DNA of 43,379 nt from Candidatus Gottesmanbacteria bacterium RBG_16_37_8. Its GTDB lineage: Bacteria > Patescibacteriota > Microgenomatia > 2-02-FULL-39-11. Shown here piece by piece: positions 8,394 to 17,000 of this stretch. The stretch covers positions 23,102 through 66,480 of the forward strand of contig MFJA01000011.1 in NCBI GenBank assembly GCA_001779055.1, in the 5' to 3' direction. The position numbers and the translations under genes were made by a program. The notes below the pieces were generated by a model, which had not been told where the DNA came from, did not search any database, and saw only the letters and a list, made by a program, of their open reading frames with translations. Numbering within the stretch: the stretch's first letter is position 1; every line of letters starts with the position of its first letter.

Positions 8394-9083
8394 ATGTCCA
8401 ATTTGCCAAAACACATTGCTTTAATAATGGATGGTAACCGCCGCTTTGCCAAAAAACATCATTTGCCGGACTTTGAAGGACACCGCCATGGCGAAGAGAC
8501 GATCGAACCGCTTGTAGATACAGCTATCAAAATAGGTATCCCTTATCTGACTTTTTGGGCTTTTTCAACGGAAAACTGGTACAGGGACAAAATAGAGGTT
8601 AATTATCTTCTCAATCTTTTTCGTACAGTACTCGACCGAAAAATAGATATCTTTCACCGTAAAAACGTCCGTCTTATCTGTCTTGGCAATCTTGAAAGAT
8701 TTCCCCAAGATCTGATTGAAAAAACACGAAATTGGATGGGTAAAACAAAAAACAATACTGCCATTACTCTTAATCTTGCCTTAAGTTATGGCGGCCGTGA
8801 TGAGATTATTAGAAGTGTTAATAAATGGCATTTAAATAAAAAAAATAGATCTCAACCACTGACAAAGGAAATTTTGTCTGAGAATCTTGATACTGCCGGA
8901 CAACCGGATCCCGACTTATTAATAAGAACAGGTGGAGAAAAGAGACTGTCAGGTTTCCTTCTTTGGCAGATTGAATATGCAGAAATATATTTTACTGATG
9001 TTTTGTGGCCGGACTTCACACCGTCTGAATTTCGTAAAGCCATCAGATTTTATCAAAAAAGACATCGGCGTTTCGGCAGATGA
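8394..9083 (+). CDS. uppS: Undecaprenyl diphosphate synthase (cis-prenyltransferase)
   Basis: A 229-aa cis-prenyltransferase that extends allylic diphosphate with IPP to make the lipid carrier for cell-wall precursors. Motifs are IALIMDGNRRFAKK with the Mg-binding Asp13, FWAFSTENW, LNLALSYGGRDEI, and PDPDLLIRTGGEKRLSGF followed by IEYAEIYFTDVLWPDF, which hold the diphosphate-binding Arg and Glu. It is the last gene of the mevalonate run (5-base gap) and consumes its product, tying the pathway to peptidoglycan synthesis. No IPP isomerase or trans-prenyl synthase occurs in this window. Confidence 0.95.
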   Translation: MSNLPKHIALIMDGNRRFAKKHHLPDFEGHRHGEETIEPLVDTAIKIGIPYLTFWAFSTENWYRDKIEVNYLLNLFRTVLDRKIDIFHRKNVRLICLGNLERFPQDLIEKTRNWMGKTKNNTAITLNLALSYGGRDEIIRSVNKWHLNKKNRSQPLTKEILSENLDTAGQPDPDLLIRTGGEKRLSGFLLWQIEYAEIYFTDVLWPDFTPSEFRKAIRFYQKRHRRFGR

Positions 9084-9140
9084 TGACATCCAAGTATTTA
9101 TTGATAATATTAAGTCTTTAATTGTAAAATAATACCATCA

Positions 9141-9596
9141 ATGAATAAAAAATTTTTGATTATCATTCTTCTTATAACCGTTATTATTATGGCTGGTGTC
9201 TCCTTTTTCAAAAGCAAGTCTCAAAAACCAATTTCCAAAATATCTCCGCTTAACATCAATAATAGTTCAAAACTTCCTCCTGAAGTTGAGTCAGCTATTC
9301 AATCTGAAGGAATTTATCAGGAAACTTTCAATGTTAATTATTCAGATAAGGGATTTACTCCCCAAGAAGTTACTATCAAACTTGGTTCGGCAGTTACCTG
9401 GACTAATAATTCTAAAAAAAGTATGTATGTTGCCTCCAACGATCATCCCAGTCACGATCTCTATCCGCAGTTTGACCAATTAAGTGCTGTTGGTAATAGC
9501 GGTCAATATTCATTCGTTTTTGATAAAGTTGGCAGTTGGGGATATCATAACCACGCATCCCCTTCTGATACCGCTAGGGTAATTGTTACAGAATAA
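9141..9596 (+). CDS. Cupredoxin-like exported protein lacking the type 1 copper Cys
   Basis: A 151-aa protein with an N-terminal membrane anchor or signal (residues 4-22, FLIIILLITVIIMAGVSFF), a spacer, and a cupredoxin fold from about residue 65 (NVNYSDKGFTPQEVTIKLGSAVTWTNNS to the end). Possible metal ligands are His in NDHPSHDLYP and His-x-His in GYHNHASPSDTA. A plastocyanin-type site needs Cys between the last two ligands; here it is Asn, so no blue copper centre is expected. A type 2 copper site or a structural role is possible. It follows uppS by 57 bases with a weak TAAAAT (9125-9130), so it may be co-transcribed. It converges on the PBP gene. Confidence 0.8.
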   Translation: MNKKFLIIILLITVIIMAGVSFFKSKSQKPISKISPLNINNSSKLPPEVESAIQSEGIYQETFNVNYSDKGFTPQEVTIKLGSAVTWTNNSKKSMYVASNDHPSHDLYPQFDQLSAVGNSGQYSFVFDKVGSWGYHNHASPSDTARVIVTE

Positions 9597-9603
9597 CAGG
9601 ATT

Positions 9604-11862
9604 TTACTGGGAGATTTTAACTGCTTCTGTTGGCAGCTTTTGGCAGGGATTTTCAGTTATTGTTCCTTCAATGAAGTACTCATCCCTTTGGTTGCATTTA
9701 ATAGTTATTAAACCGGGCGGTTTAATAAAAGGGGTAAAGGCCTTATCTTTTGATAATAACTCCATGATTTCCCGCCACATGGGTGCTGCTCCGGTCACAC
9801 CAGATGTCAGTCGGGGATTCATCGGGCTGTTGTCATTGTTACCAACCCAAACTGTCACCACCAAGTCAGGAGTATAACCAATGGTCCAATTGTCGCGTTT
9901 ATTATCACTGGTTCCTGTTTTAACAGCTATAGTTTTTCCCGGAATATTTAATAGTGAATTTCTGCCAAAAGCCGGAGTTCTTGCTTCATTGTCAGATAAG
10001 ATGCTGCTTAAAATATAGGCCACAGTTTCAGGGATAGTTCTTGTCGGTTTTTCAGTATTAGGTAAAGGAATATTTTTTCCGTTTAAGTCAGTAATTTTAA
10101 TAAAAGGAGTCAGATTTTGTCTAATTCCTCCATTGGCAAGTGTTCCGTAGACTTCAGCCATATCTATCATCGTTACTTCACCTCCGCCTAGAGTTAAAGA
10201 CAATCCAAAACGTTGTTCGTCAGACCAGCTGTCAATGCCCATTTTTTTTCCGGTCTCTATCATTTTTTTAACTCCTATTGAATTTAAGACTTTAACAGCA
10301 GGAACATTATATGATGATGCCAGAGCAGTTCTTAAAGTTACCCGTCCATGGAATTTTCCGTCGTAATTAACCGGTCTATAGGCAGGTTGTCCGGCTATCA
10401 TAAAACTGACAGGTGAATCATTAATAATTGATGCAGGAGTATATCCCTTTTGCAGAGCTGCTGCATAATTGACAACTTTGATAGATGATCCGGGTTGTCT
10501 CAAAGATAAAACTACATTAACATTGCCGTCATTATCTTTATTAAAATAATCTGCTGATCCGACCATGGCTAAAATCTCTCCGTTATTTGGCTGAGTTATT
10601 AAAGTAGCTCCATTACTGACAGCCAGGTCTTTAAGATTTTCAATTTCCGAACTCACGATTTTTTGTACTTGCTCCTGCAAATTCAGATCCAATGTCGTAT
10701 AAACTCTTAATCCTCCTGTCTCAGTTAATCTTGGTCCGTAATATTTATTGAGGATTTCCCTGATGTACATTACAAAATGCGGTGCCGCTATCGGCATCCT
10801 TGGTTTGATAAAATTAAACGGATAGGATATTGCCTGAGTATATTCATAATTACTGATAAAACCCTCATTAAGCATTCTTTTTAAAACTTCCTCCTGTCTT
10901 TTTTTATAATTATTATCCTTATTGCCGAATGGTTGGTATTTTGATGGGTTTGCCGGCAGACCTGCTAAAAAGGAAGCTTCAGCTAAATTCAATTCTGATG
11001 TTTTTTTATTAAAATAAGTCTTTGAAGCTGCCTCAATACCCCAGGCTGTCCCTCCGTAAGGCACCTGATTAAAATACATTTCCAGGATTTGATTTTTACT
11101 GTAAATTTGTTCAGCCCGAATTGATAATATTATCTCTTTTAATTTCCGTAAGATTGTTTTCTCCGGATTTAAATAAGTGCTCCTGATAAGCTGTTGGGTA
11201 ATCGTTGAGCCTCCTTCCAGTGAATCGGAAGTCAAATTATGAATTATTGCTCTTCCTATTCCTCGAAGAGATACTCCGTTATGCAAATAAAATTCCTGAT
11301 CCTCTATAGCTATAGTAGCTTCAATAACCTGTTTGGGAATTTCTGAAAGTGTAATGGGTGTTCTGTCATATCCTTCATAAATTTCATAAAGTAAGATTTC
11401 GTTGCGGTCGAATATTTTTGTGGTAGCTGGAAAACCTGCCAGTTTTATTTGTTGAGGATTAGGAAGGCTTGCAACAAAAGAATTGATCTGATAATAAATT
11501 ACAATTACACCCAAAAATAATATCCCCAGTAGAAAATATCTCGCTTTGATAAAAGCAAAGCGTAATCTTTTTCTTAATGCTCGATTTTTCTTTTTTTTAT
11601 TCTGTAATAATTCTTTAACTTTTGCCTCAGGCAGGGATTTTCTGCCAAGGGTGCTCTCAAGTCTGGAAAGAATATTAAAAGGCCAAATAAAAATTCGCCG
11701 GGGTAGTAGTAATATTTCTTTTAATAAAAATAAAAATAATTTATAGGTCTTCCAAATAGCTGAAAAAATATAAACTGCAGTGGTAATCAGCAATTCCCCG
11801 ATCAGTTTAAGGATATATAGGGGGATAATAATAAGATTAACTAACCCGTCTAACCTGCTCAT
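9604..11862 (-). CDS. Class A penicillin-binding protein (GT51 + transpeptidase)
   Basis: A 752-aa bifunctional peptidoglycan synthase. The N-terminus is unusually long, with hydrophobic stretches near 8-35 and 42-52 and a basic linker before the main helix at about 108-124. The glycosyltransferase domain has catalytic Glu187 in IAIEDQEFYLHNGV, EGGSTITQQL and YSKNQILEMYFNQVPYGG. The transpeptidase has Ser459-x-x-Lys462 (SSIK), SYN (517-519) and KTG (648-650). It should polymerise glycan strands and cross-link them outside the membrane. A second similar PBP lies at 12686-14947. Its start sits 7 bases after an extended -10. Confidence 0.95.
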   Translation of the reverse strand: MSRLDGLVNLIIIPLYILKLIGELLITTAVYIFSAIWKTYKLFLFLLKEILLLPRRIFIWPFNILSRLESTLGRKSLPEAKVKELLQNKKKKNRALRKRLRFAFIKARYFLLGILFLGVIVIYYQINSFVASLPNPQQIKLAGFPATTKIFDRNEILLYEIYEGYDRTPITLSEIPKQVIEATIAIEDQEFYLHNGVSLRGIGRAIIHNLTSDSLEGGSTITQQLIRSTYLNPEKTILRKLKEIILSIRAEQIYSKNQILEMYFNQVPYGGTAWGIEAASKTYFNKKTSELNLAEASFLAGLPANPSKYQPFGNKDNNYKKRQEEVLKRMLNEGFISNYEYTQAISYPFNFIKPRMPIAAPHFVMYIREILNKYYGPRLTETGGLRVYTTLDLNLQEQVQKIVSSEIENLKDLAVSNGATLITQPNNGEILAMVGSADYFNKDNDGNVNVVLSLRQPGSSIKVVNYAAALQKGYTPASIINDSPVSFMIAGQPAYRPVNYDGKFHGRVTLRTALASSYNVPAVKVLNSIGVKKMIETGKKMGIDSWSDEQRFGLSLTLGGGEVTMIDMAEVYGTLANGGIRQNLTPFIKITDLNGKNIPLPNTEKPTRTIPETVAYILSSILSDNEARTPAFGRNSLLNIPGKTIAVKTGTSDNKRDNWTIGYTPDLVVTVWVGNNDNSPMNPRLTSGVTGAAPMWREIMELLSKDKAFTPFIKPPGLITIKCNQRDEYFIEGTITENPCQKLPTEAVKISQ

Positions 11863-11878
11863 CTGCAGGAATATAGCA
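11863..11878 (-). promoter_or_regulatory. Extended -10 promoter of the first PBP (leaderless)
   Basis: On the minus strand TGC-TATATT (11870-11878) lies 7 bases before the ATG at 11862, so the mRNA is predicted to start at or next to the start codon. Confidence 0.55.
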
Positions 11879-11922
11879 TATTTATTTAGGCTGTGTAAAG
11901 AGAAAAATTATTCTTTGGAGCC

Positions 11923-12303
11923 CTACTGTCTAATAGGATAAAGTTCCAGGTTTTTAATCCGCTTGAAAGCTTTTTGATCCAAAGTCGCAAGAGGAAGGTT
12001 TAACTTAAGAGCCAAAGAGGCAACTAATGCATCGGTAATACTAAGCTGATGCTTATGACGTATTTCTCCGGCTCTGACAGCATCTTCCATATCAGGAATT
12101 CTTATCTCAATTCCTCCTAAAAGATAGTTTAATTTTTCTTTTCCGGTTTTAGTTTGTGCACTATTTCCCGAGAAAAGTTCGGCAACAGTGATTAAAGAAA
12201 TGGTTAAATTATTTTCCATATTTAATTGGTAAAAAATGCTTTTTTCAGGAAGTTTAGATCTTAAAAAATCAATAAGGATAGAAGTGTCGGCTACGACTTT
12301 CAT
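11923..12303 (-). CDS. vapC: PIN-domain ribonuclease toxin (VapC-like)
   Basis: A 126-aa PIN domain. Acidic metal-binding residues are visible as Asp6 in VVADTSILIDFL, Glu in TVAELFSG, Asp in SITDALVASLAL and Asp in LATLDQKAF. PIN toxins cut RNA, often initiator tRNA or rRNA, and are neutralised by the co-encoded antitoxin. Here the antitoxin is the AbrB-type protein encoded 9 bases upstream on the same strand. The pair sits between two paralogous PBP genes. Confidence 0.88.
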   Translation of the reverse strand: MKVVADTSILIDFLRSKLPEKSIFYQLNMENNLTISLITVAELFSGNSAQTKTGKEKLNYLLGGIEIRIPDMEDAVRAGEIRHKHQLSITDALVASLALKLNLPLATLDQKAFKRIKNLELYPIRQ

Positions 12304-12312
12304 AATATAAAG

Positions 12313-12618
12313 TTACCAGTTCCAATTTCTCTCTCTCTTCTTCATTTTGGTTCTTTCAGCTTCATCTTGTTTGCTCCATAAATCACCCTTGAACCTTCTT
12401 AAAAGCTCAAGATATTTTTCTTTAACAATTTTAGGTTTTATTACGGATGAAGAGAGATCGCCGATCATTTTTTTTAAAGGGATAATCACGACTCTGTCTC
12501 CTTCAAGAGTTACATTCAGAAGGGTATCTTTGGAAATTCCCAGTTTCTGCCTGAATTTCATAGGTAGGGTAATCTGGCCTCTTTCCATCGGTTTAACGAT
12601 AACATCCAGCATATTCAT
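12313..12618 (-). CDS. vapB: SpoVT/AbrB-type antitoxin (VapB/MazE-like)
   Basis: A 101-aa protein with an N-terminal swapped-hairpin AbrB DNA-binding domain (VIVKPMERGQITLPMKFRQKLGI, then GDRVVIIPLK), followed by a charged C-terminal tail that would wrap the PIN toxin. It is first in the toxin-antitoxin operon and probably represses its own promoter. The ATG at 12618 is preferred because an extended -10 lies exactly 6 bases upstream; an internal ATG two codons later is possible. Confidence 0.85.
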   Translation of the reverse strand: MNMLDVIVKPMERGQITLPMKFRQKLGISKDTLLNVTLEGDRVVIIPLKKMIGDLSSSVIKPKIVKEKYLELLRRFKGDLWSKQDEAERTKMKKRERNWNW

Positions 12619-12633
12619 AATTTCATATTACCA
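12619..12633 (-). promoter_or_regulatory. Extended -10 promoter of the AbrB/PIN pair (leaderless)
   Basis: On the minus strand TGG-TAATAT (12625-12633) is followed by 6 bases and the antitoxin ATG. Confidence 0.55.
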
Positions 12634-12685
12634 TGATTTTCATATTTATCAATATTCCGCTCTCTTAGCTGCGTCTAAGTCTTAA

Positions 12686-14947
12686 TTACAGTCTCACATT
12701 GGTTACCGGTTCTCCGCCTTCATGAGTGCAATCCAAACAGAAGTCTCCGAACATATCAGAAACGATTTGTTTTTCCTGCTGTTCTACATTTTCAGGTTGG
12801 GTCGGACTGGCCAGTTTATTAATTGTTTTATCAACAGGAACGGATTTCTTTAAAACTTCCGCTTCTTTGGGCACGGTTCCGGCGATAAAGTACTCATAGC
12901 GGGTAGCGCATCCGCGGTCGTTAGCATTCGCATCATTATTGGGTGGCGCTTTACCTGATAGCGAACAAACATGTGCCCCGATAATACCTGCCGGCTGTTT
13001 GGGCCACAAATCCGGCTGGTTTTTTATAATTTCTTTCATAATTGTATTCCAGATTGGAGCAGCCCCGGTGACACCTGATGTCAGATAGGGATGCATCGGA
13101 CTGTTATCATTGTTGCCAACCCAAACTGCTGCCAGAAAGTTAGGAGTATACCCAATTGTCCAATTATCACGTTTGTCATCGGTTGTACCCGTTTTAACCG
13201 AAACGGCTTTATTGGCAAGATAAAGTAGTGATGAAGTTCCAAACATATTCGAACGCGCGTTATTATCAAGCAGGATATGGGAAATAAGAAATGAGGTTTC
13301 CGAAGATAGTACTCTTTCTCCGGGGATTAAAAGTGATGACGGATAATTGAGTTTACTTATTATATCCAAAATAAAATTTGGGTCCTGAAATTCTTCTAAA
13401 ATTTTTCCCTGGGCATTTTCAACTTTCAGGATGGAAGTTAACTCTCTTTTAATTCCGGTATTGGCAAAAACTCCAAATGCCTTGGCCATGTCAAGCATGG
13501 TTACTTCACCTCCGCCCAGAGTCAGCGAAAGTCCGTATCTTGAAGGATCTTTAAAAGAGGAGATACCGTAAGCTGAAGCAGAAGCGATCACCGTTTCTAC
13601 ACTGTTGACAGCCATCATTTTAACAGCCGGTATATTAAAGGAATTCCCTAAAGCAAATCTTAACTGAACCGGTCCGTGAAATTTTCCGTCATAATTAACC
13701 GGACAATAAGCTCTTTGACCCGGTACCATAAAACAGGTTGGAGTATCCAGATATAGAGTTGCGGGAGTTACTTTTTTCGTTTCCAATCCTACAGCATAAT
13801 TAAGGGGTTTTATTGCTGATCCCGGTTGCCTGAGAGATGTGGTTACATTGAAATTCCCGGAATCTGTGGCAAAATAATCTTTTGACCCAACCATTGCCAG
13901 AATTTCTCCCGTGGGGGGTCTGATAACAACTGCTGCACCGTTTGACACTTTTAATTTTTCCAAATCTGCTACTTCCGAAGCAACAGCCTGTTGGGCCATT
14001 TCCTGAAGTGATATATCCAGAGTAGTAGTAACCTTAAGACCTCCCTGGGCAACCATTTTTTCACCGTATTTCTCAACCAGTTTTTCCCGTGTATACATCA
14101 CAAAATGGGGAGCTTTGATATCAATTTTGGCCGGTTTTAGTCTAAGTTCCTGCTGCAAAGCTTTGTCTTTTTCATCTGTCGTTATATAAGAGTCCTCTAC
14201 CATTCTTTCCAAAACCGCAATCTGTCTTCTCTTGGCTCTTTCCGGATGTGATCCGTAAGGAGAGTAGGTGGTTGGTGCTGCCGGAAGTCCTGCTAAATAG
14301 GCAGATTCAGCCAGAGTTAAATCTTTAGCTTTTTTATTAAAATAAGTCTCCGCCGCTGCCTCAATTCCCCAGGCTGTCCCTCCGTAAGGTACCTGATTTA
14401 AATACATTTCCAGAATCTGGTCTTTGCTGTAAATAATCTCACTCCAGGTTGCCAGTATCATCTCTTTAATTTTTCGGCTGATAGTCCTCTCACTTGTTAA
14501 CAGGACATTTTTAACCAGTTGTTGGGTTATGGTAGAACCTCCCTGAAGTTTTTGTTTTAAAACCGTTTCTTTAATTGCCCGCAGTATTCCTCCGATAGGA
14601 TTAACTCCTTTATGCTTATAAAAATCTTTATCTTCAATTGCCACAGTTGCTTTTTTAATAGAATCAGGCAGATCTTTTAGGGCAACTATTGTTCTGTTTT
14701 GTTCGGTATATATTTCATATAAAAGTATGCCGTTCCGATCCAAGATTTTTGTTGTTTGCGGAATTTCAGTTGATTTTAATCTGGATGGCAAAGGTAAGTC
14801 TTTTAAAATAACAATATAAAAATAAATTATGGTCAAAATAGGAATAAAAAAAAGGGTGAAAATTTTAAATTTCCCCGATAATATCCGGGTTTTATTGAAA
14901 GTCTTTATTTCTTGGCTATTTTCAACTTGTTGTGGAGAACTATTCAT
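12686..14947 (-). CDS. Class A penicillin-binding protein (second paralogue)
   Basis: A 753-aa bifunctional peptidoglycan synthase with one N-terminal helix (about 28-48). The glycosyltransferase has Glu105 in VAIEDKDFYKHKGV, QGGSTITQQL and YSKDQILEMYLNQVPYGG. The transpeptidase has SAIK (377-380), SFN (436-438) and KTG (585-587). The C-terminal tail after about residue 660 has several Cys (HVCSLSG, RGCATRYEY, DFCLDCTHEGG) that the first PBP lacks and that could form disulfides or bind metal outside the cell. It shares long stretches with the PBP at 9604-11862, indicating tandem duplication, now separated by the toxin-antitoxin pair. Confidence 0.95.
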   Translation of the reverse strand: MNSSPQQVENSQEIKTFNKTRILSGKFKIFTLFFIPILTIIYFYIVILKDLPLPSRLKSTEIPQTTKILDRNGILLYEIYTEQNRTIVALKDLPDSIKKATVAIEDKDFYKHKGVNPIGGILRAIKETVLKQKLQGGSTITQQLVKNVLLTSERTISRKIKEMILATWSEIIYSKDQILEMYLNQVPYGGTAWGIEAAAETYFNKKAKDLTLAESAYLAGLPAAPTTYSPYGSHPERAKRRQIAVLERMVEDSYITTDEKDKALQQELRLKPAKIDIKAPHFVMYTREKLVEKYGEKMVAQGGLKVTTTLDISLQEMAQQAVASEVADLEKLKVSNGAAVVIRPPTGEILAMVGSKDYFATDSGNFNVTTSLRQPGSAIKPLNYAVGLETKKVTPATLYLDTPTCFMVPGQRAYCPVNYDGKFHGPVQLRFALGNSFNIPAVKMMAVNSVETVIASASAYGISSFKDPSRYGLSLTLGGGEVTMLDMAKAFGVFANTGIKRELTSILKVENAQGKILEEFQDPNFILDIISKLNYPSSLLIPGERVLSSETSFLISHILLDNNARSNMFGTSSLLYLANKAVSVKTGTTDDKRDNWTIGYTPNFLAAVWVGNNDNSPMHPYLTSGVTGAAPIWNTIMKEIIKNQPDLWPKQPAGIIGAHVCSLSGKAPPNNDANANDRGCATRYEYFIAGTVPKEAEVLKKSVPVDKTINKLASPTQPENVEQQEKQIVSDMFGDFCLDCTHEGGEPVTNVRL

Positions 14948-14965
14948 TTAAAAAAGTGATTTACT

Positions 14966-14974
14966 ATTATAGCA
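14966..14974 (-). promoter_or_regulatory. Extended -10 promoter of the second PBP
   Basis: TGC-TATAAT on the minus strand, 18 bases before the ATG at 14947, which would give a leader of about 12 bases without a Shine-Dalgarno sequence. Confidence 0.55.
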
Positions 14975-15032
14975 AAGCCCATTATATTTTACCGTTTTTA
15001 ACTGCAACTTTACTGAGAATTGTAACTTGGTG

Positions 15033-15041
15033 TGATAAAAT
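15033..15041 (+). promoter_or_regulatory. Extended -10 promoter of the CvpA-CAP/murB pair
   Basis: TGA-TAAAAT with the hexamer at 15036-15041, 10 bases before ATG 15052, so the leader would be only about 4 bases. It diverges from the second PBP promoter. Confidence 0.5.
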
Positions 15042-15051
15042 ATAGATCTTT

Positions 15052-16068
15052 ATGAACGCGGAGTTTTTCCAGGGTAATTGGCTGGATTTAATTATTCTTA
15101 TTACTTTTGCAATTTACCTGTTATCAGGTTGGGGAAGAGGTTTCTTTTTAGGAACACTTGATCTATTGGGCTTTTTATTTTCCTTTGTTTTTGCCTTAAA
15201 GTTATATGCTCAGGCGGGACTGCTTCTTAGAAATAATTTTGGCTTAACCAGAGGCATTGCCAATGCTTTGGGATTTTTCATCGCCGGTATATTGTCTGAA
15301 TTTATCTATTCTTTTGCAGTAAATTTTTCTGTAAATAAATTTTACTCAAAAGTGAGCGTTTTGCTTAATAATAAGAAGAGATTAAATTTGCTTAAAACAG
15401 TCGACAGCTGGTTGGGATTCATCCCTGCCATAGGAGAAGCAGTCATCTTTACTGCCTTTATTTTAACTCTACTGGTAACCTTGCCGATCCAGGGAAGAAT
15501 TAAAAAAGATATTGTTTCTTCCCGTATCGGAGGATTACTAGTTAAATCCACCCAAGGAATTGAAAACCAGTTAAATACAGTCTTTGGTGAAGCAGTCAAT
15601 GAAACTCTGACCTTTCTGACTATTAACTCCAGTCCGACATCCGCTGAGTCAATCGATCTTGGATTTATATATAAAGAAGGAAAAGTTGATACAGCTGCGG
15701 AAAATTCCATGTTAACACTGGTCAATATCGAAAGGCAAAAAAATAACCTGTCTCTTCTTCAATCATCAGCTGAATTGCAGGAACTGGCCAGAAATTATGC
15801 CCGTGATCTGTTTGGAGGAGGATATTTCTCTCATTATAATCCTGAAGGTGAATCTCCTTTCGACCGGATGAAAATAAATAATATATCCTTTTTGGCAGCC
15901 GGAGAAAATCTGGCTCTTGCACCTAATGTTGTCCTGGCTCACCAGGGTTTAATGAACTCATCAGGTCACCGGGCTAATATACTTTCAGCTGATTTTAATA
16001 AAGTCGGAATTGGCGTTATTGACGGCGGCATCTATGGACTTCTCTTTGTCCAGGAGTTTACCAACTGA
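15052..16068 (+). CDS. CvpA membrane domain fused to extracellular CAP/SCP1 domain
   Basis: A 338-aa two-domain protein. Residues about 10-160 form a CvpA-like region with four helices (WLDLIILITFAIYLLSGWGRGF at the start, later GEAVIFTAFILTLLVTLP). Residues about 215-335 form a CAP (cysteine-rich secretory/PR-1) domain: NSMLTLVNIERQKNNL, then GGYFSHYNPEGESPFDRM with the conserved His, then AAGENLALAP with Glu, and SSGHRANILSADFNKVGIGV with the second His. The CAP domain would lie outside the cell. The molecular role of bacterial CAP domains is poorly known. It shares a base with the murB start (TGATG), so the two are coupled, pointing to the cell envelope. Confidence 0.88.
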   Translation: MNAEFFQGNWLDLIILITFAIYLLSGWGRGFFLGTLDLLGFLFSFVFALKLYAQAGLLLRNNFGLTRGIANALGFFIAGILSEFIYSFAVNFSVNKFYSKVSVLLNNKKRLNLLKTVDSWLGFIPAIGEAVIFTAFILTLLVTLPIQGRIKKDIVSSRIGGLLVKSTQGIENQLNTVFGEAVNETLTFLTINSSPTSAESIDLGFIYKEGKVDTAAENSMLTLVNIERQKNNLSLLQSSAELQELARNYARDLFGGGYFSHYNPEGESPFDRMKINNISFLAAGENLALAPNVVLAHQGLMNSSGHRANILSADFNKVGIGVIDGGIYGLLFVQEFTN

Positions 16069-16991
16069 TGAATAATCTTCCCTTCCCTTACTTACAAAAT
16101 GTTTCTCTTTCCCAGCTGTCAACTTTTGCTATCGGTGGATTGGCTAAAAAATATATTCCGCTAGCAACAATTCCTGATTTAGTCAAAGTCTTAAATTATC
16201 TTTGGCAAAACAGTCTTCCTTTCCAAATATTTTCCGGAGGCAGCAATATAGTTTTCCCGGATCAAGGTCTTGATGAAATCCTGATTCATTTAAAGGATGG
16301 AACTCTGGAGGTTAGAGATAATCTGCTGACAGCCGATAGCGGAGTTAAATTATCGCAGGTTATAAATTTTGCCATAAAAAACGGTTTATCTGGTTTGGAA
16401 AATCTGTCAGGAATTCCCGGAAGTACTGGCGGAGCAGTAGTTGGTAATGCCGGAGCTTATGGCTCATCCGTATCTGATGTAATACAAGAGGTAAATATTT
16501 GGGATAAAGGCAGAGTTTACTGGATAAATAAAAAAGATTGTTATTTTACTTATCGTGAGAGTATTTTTAAGAAAAAAAAGCGGGTTATCCTAAAAGTCAA
16601 ACTCCGTTTTAAAAAGGGAAATAAAAATAATCTGTTATCAATTTCCCGTCAAATAATTAATAAGCGAAGAGTAAAATATAAAGAAGGATTGAGGTGTCCC
16701 GGTAGTTTCTTTAAAAATATATTAGTTACTGATCTGTTTCCATCGGTTTTAGAAAAAATTGACTCCTCAAAAATTGTCTTCGGAAAAATTCCTGCCGGTA
16801 TCTTGCTGGAAAGTGTCGGTGCCAAAGGCATGAAAATTGGCGAAATAGAAATTGCCTCTTTCCACGGTAATTTATTTATTAATAATGGTCAGGGGACTGC
16901 CGCTGATGTCAAAAAATTAGCTGAAATCTTAAAAAAGAAAGTCTATCAAAAATTTGGAATTTTGTTGGAGGAGGAGATAAGATACTTTTGA
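16068..16991 (+). CDS. murB: UDP-N-acetylenolpyruvoylglucosamine reductase
   Basis: A 307-aa FAD-dependent enzyme that reduces UDP-GlcNAc-enolpyruvate to UDP-MurNAc in the cytoplasm. The FAD-binding part includes STFAIGGLAKKYIPL, FSGGSNIVF and LSGIPGSTGGAVVGNAGAYG. YFTYRES supplies the conserved Tyr/Arg, the catalytic Ser is in CPGSFFKN, and the last Glu is in the C-terminal EEEIRYF. It is coupled to the upstream CvpA-CAP gene and converges on the recombinase gene with only 9 bases between stops. Confidence 0.95.
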   Translation: MNNLPFPYLQNVSLSQLSTFAIGGLAKKYIPLATIPDLVKVLNYLWQNSLPFQIFSGGSNIVFPDQGLDEILIHLKDGTLEVRDNLLTADSGVKLSQVINFAIKNGLSGLENLSGIPGSTGGAVVGNAGAYGSSVSDVIQEVNIWDKGRVYWINKKDCYFTYRESIFKKKKRVILKVKLRFKKGNKNNLLSISRQIINKRRVKYKEGLRCPGSFFKNILVTDLFPSVLEKIDSSKIVFGKIPAGILLESVGAKGMKIGEIEIASFHGNLFINNGQGTAADVKKLAEILKKKVYQKFGILLEEEIRYF

Positions 16992-17000
16992 AAATTTTCT

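Noticed and set aside
9604..14947. The two PBP genes as one gene split by a frameshift or assembly error
   Set aside because: Each is complete, with its own start, promoter, glycosyltransferase and transpeptidase motifs, and the sequences differ throughout.
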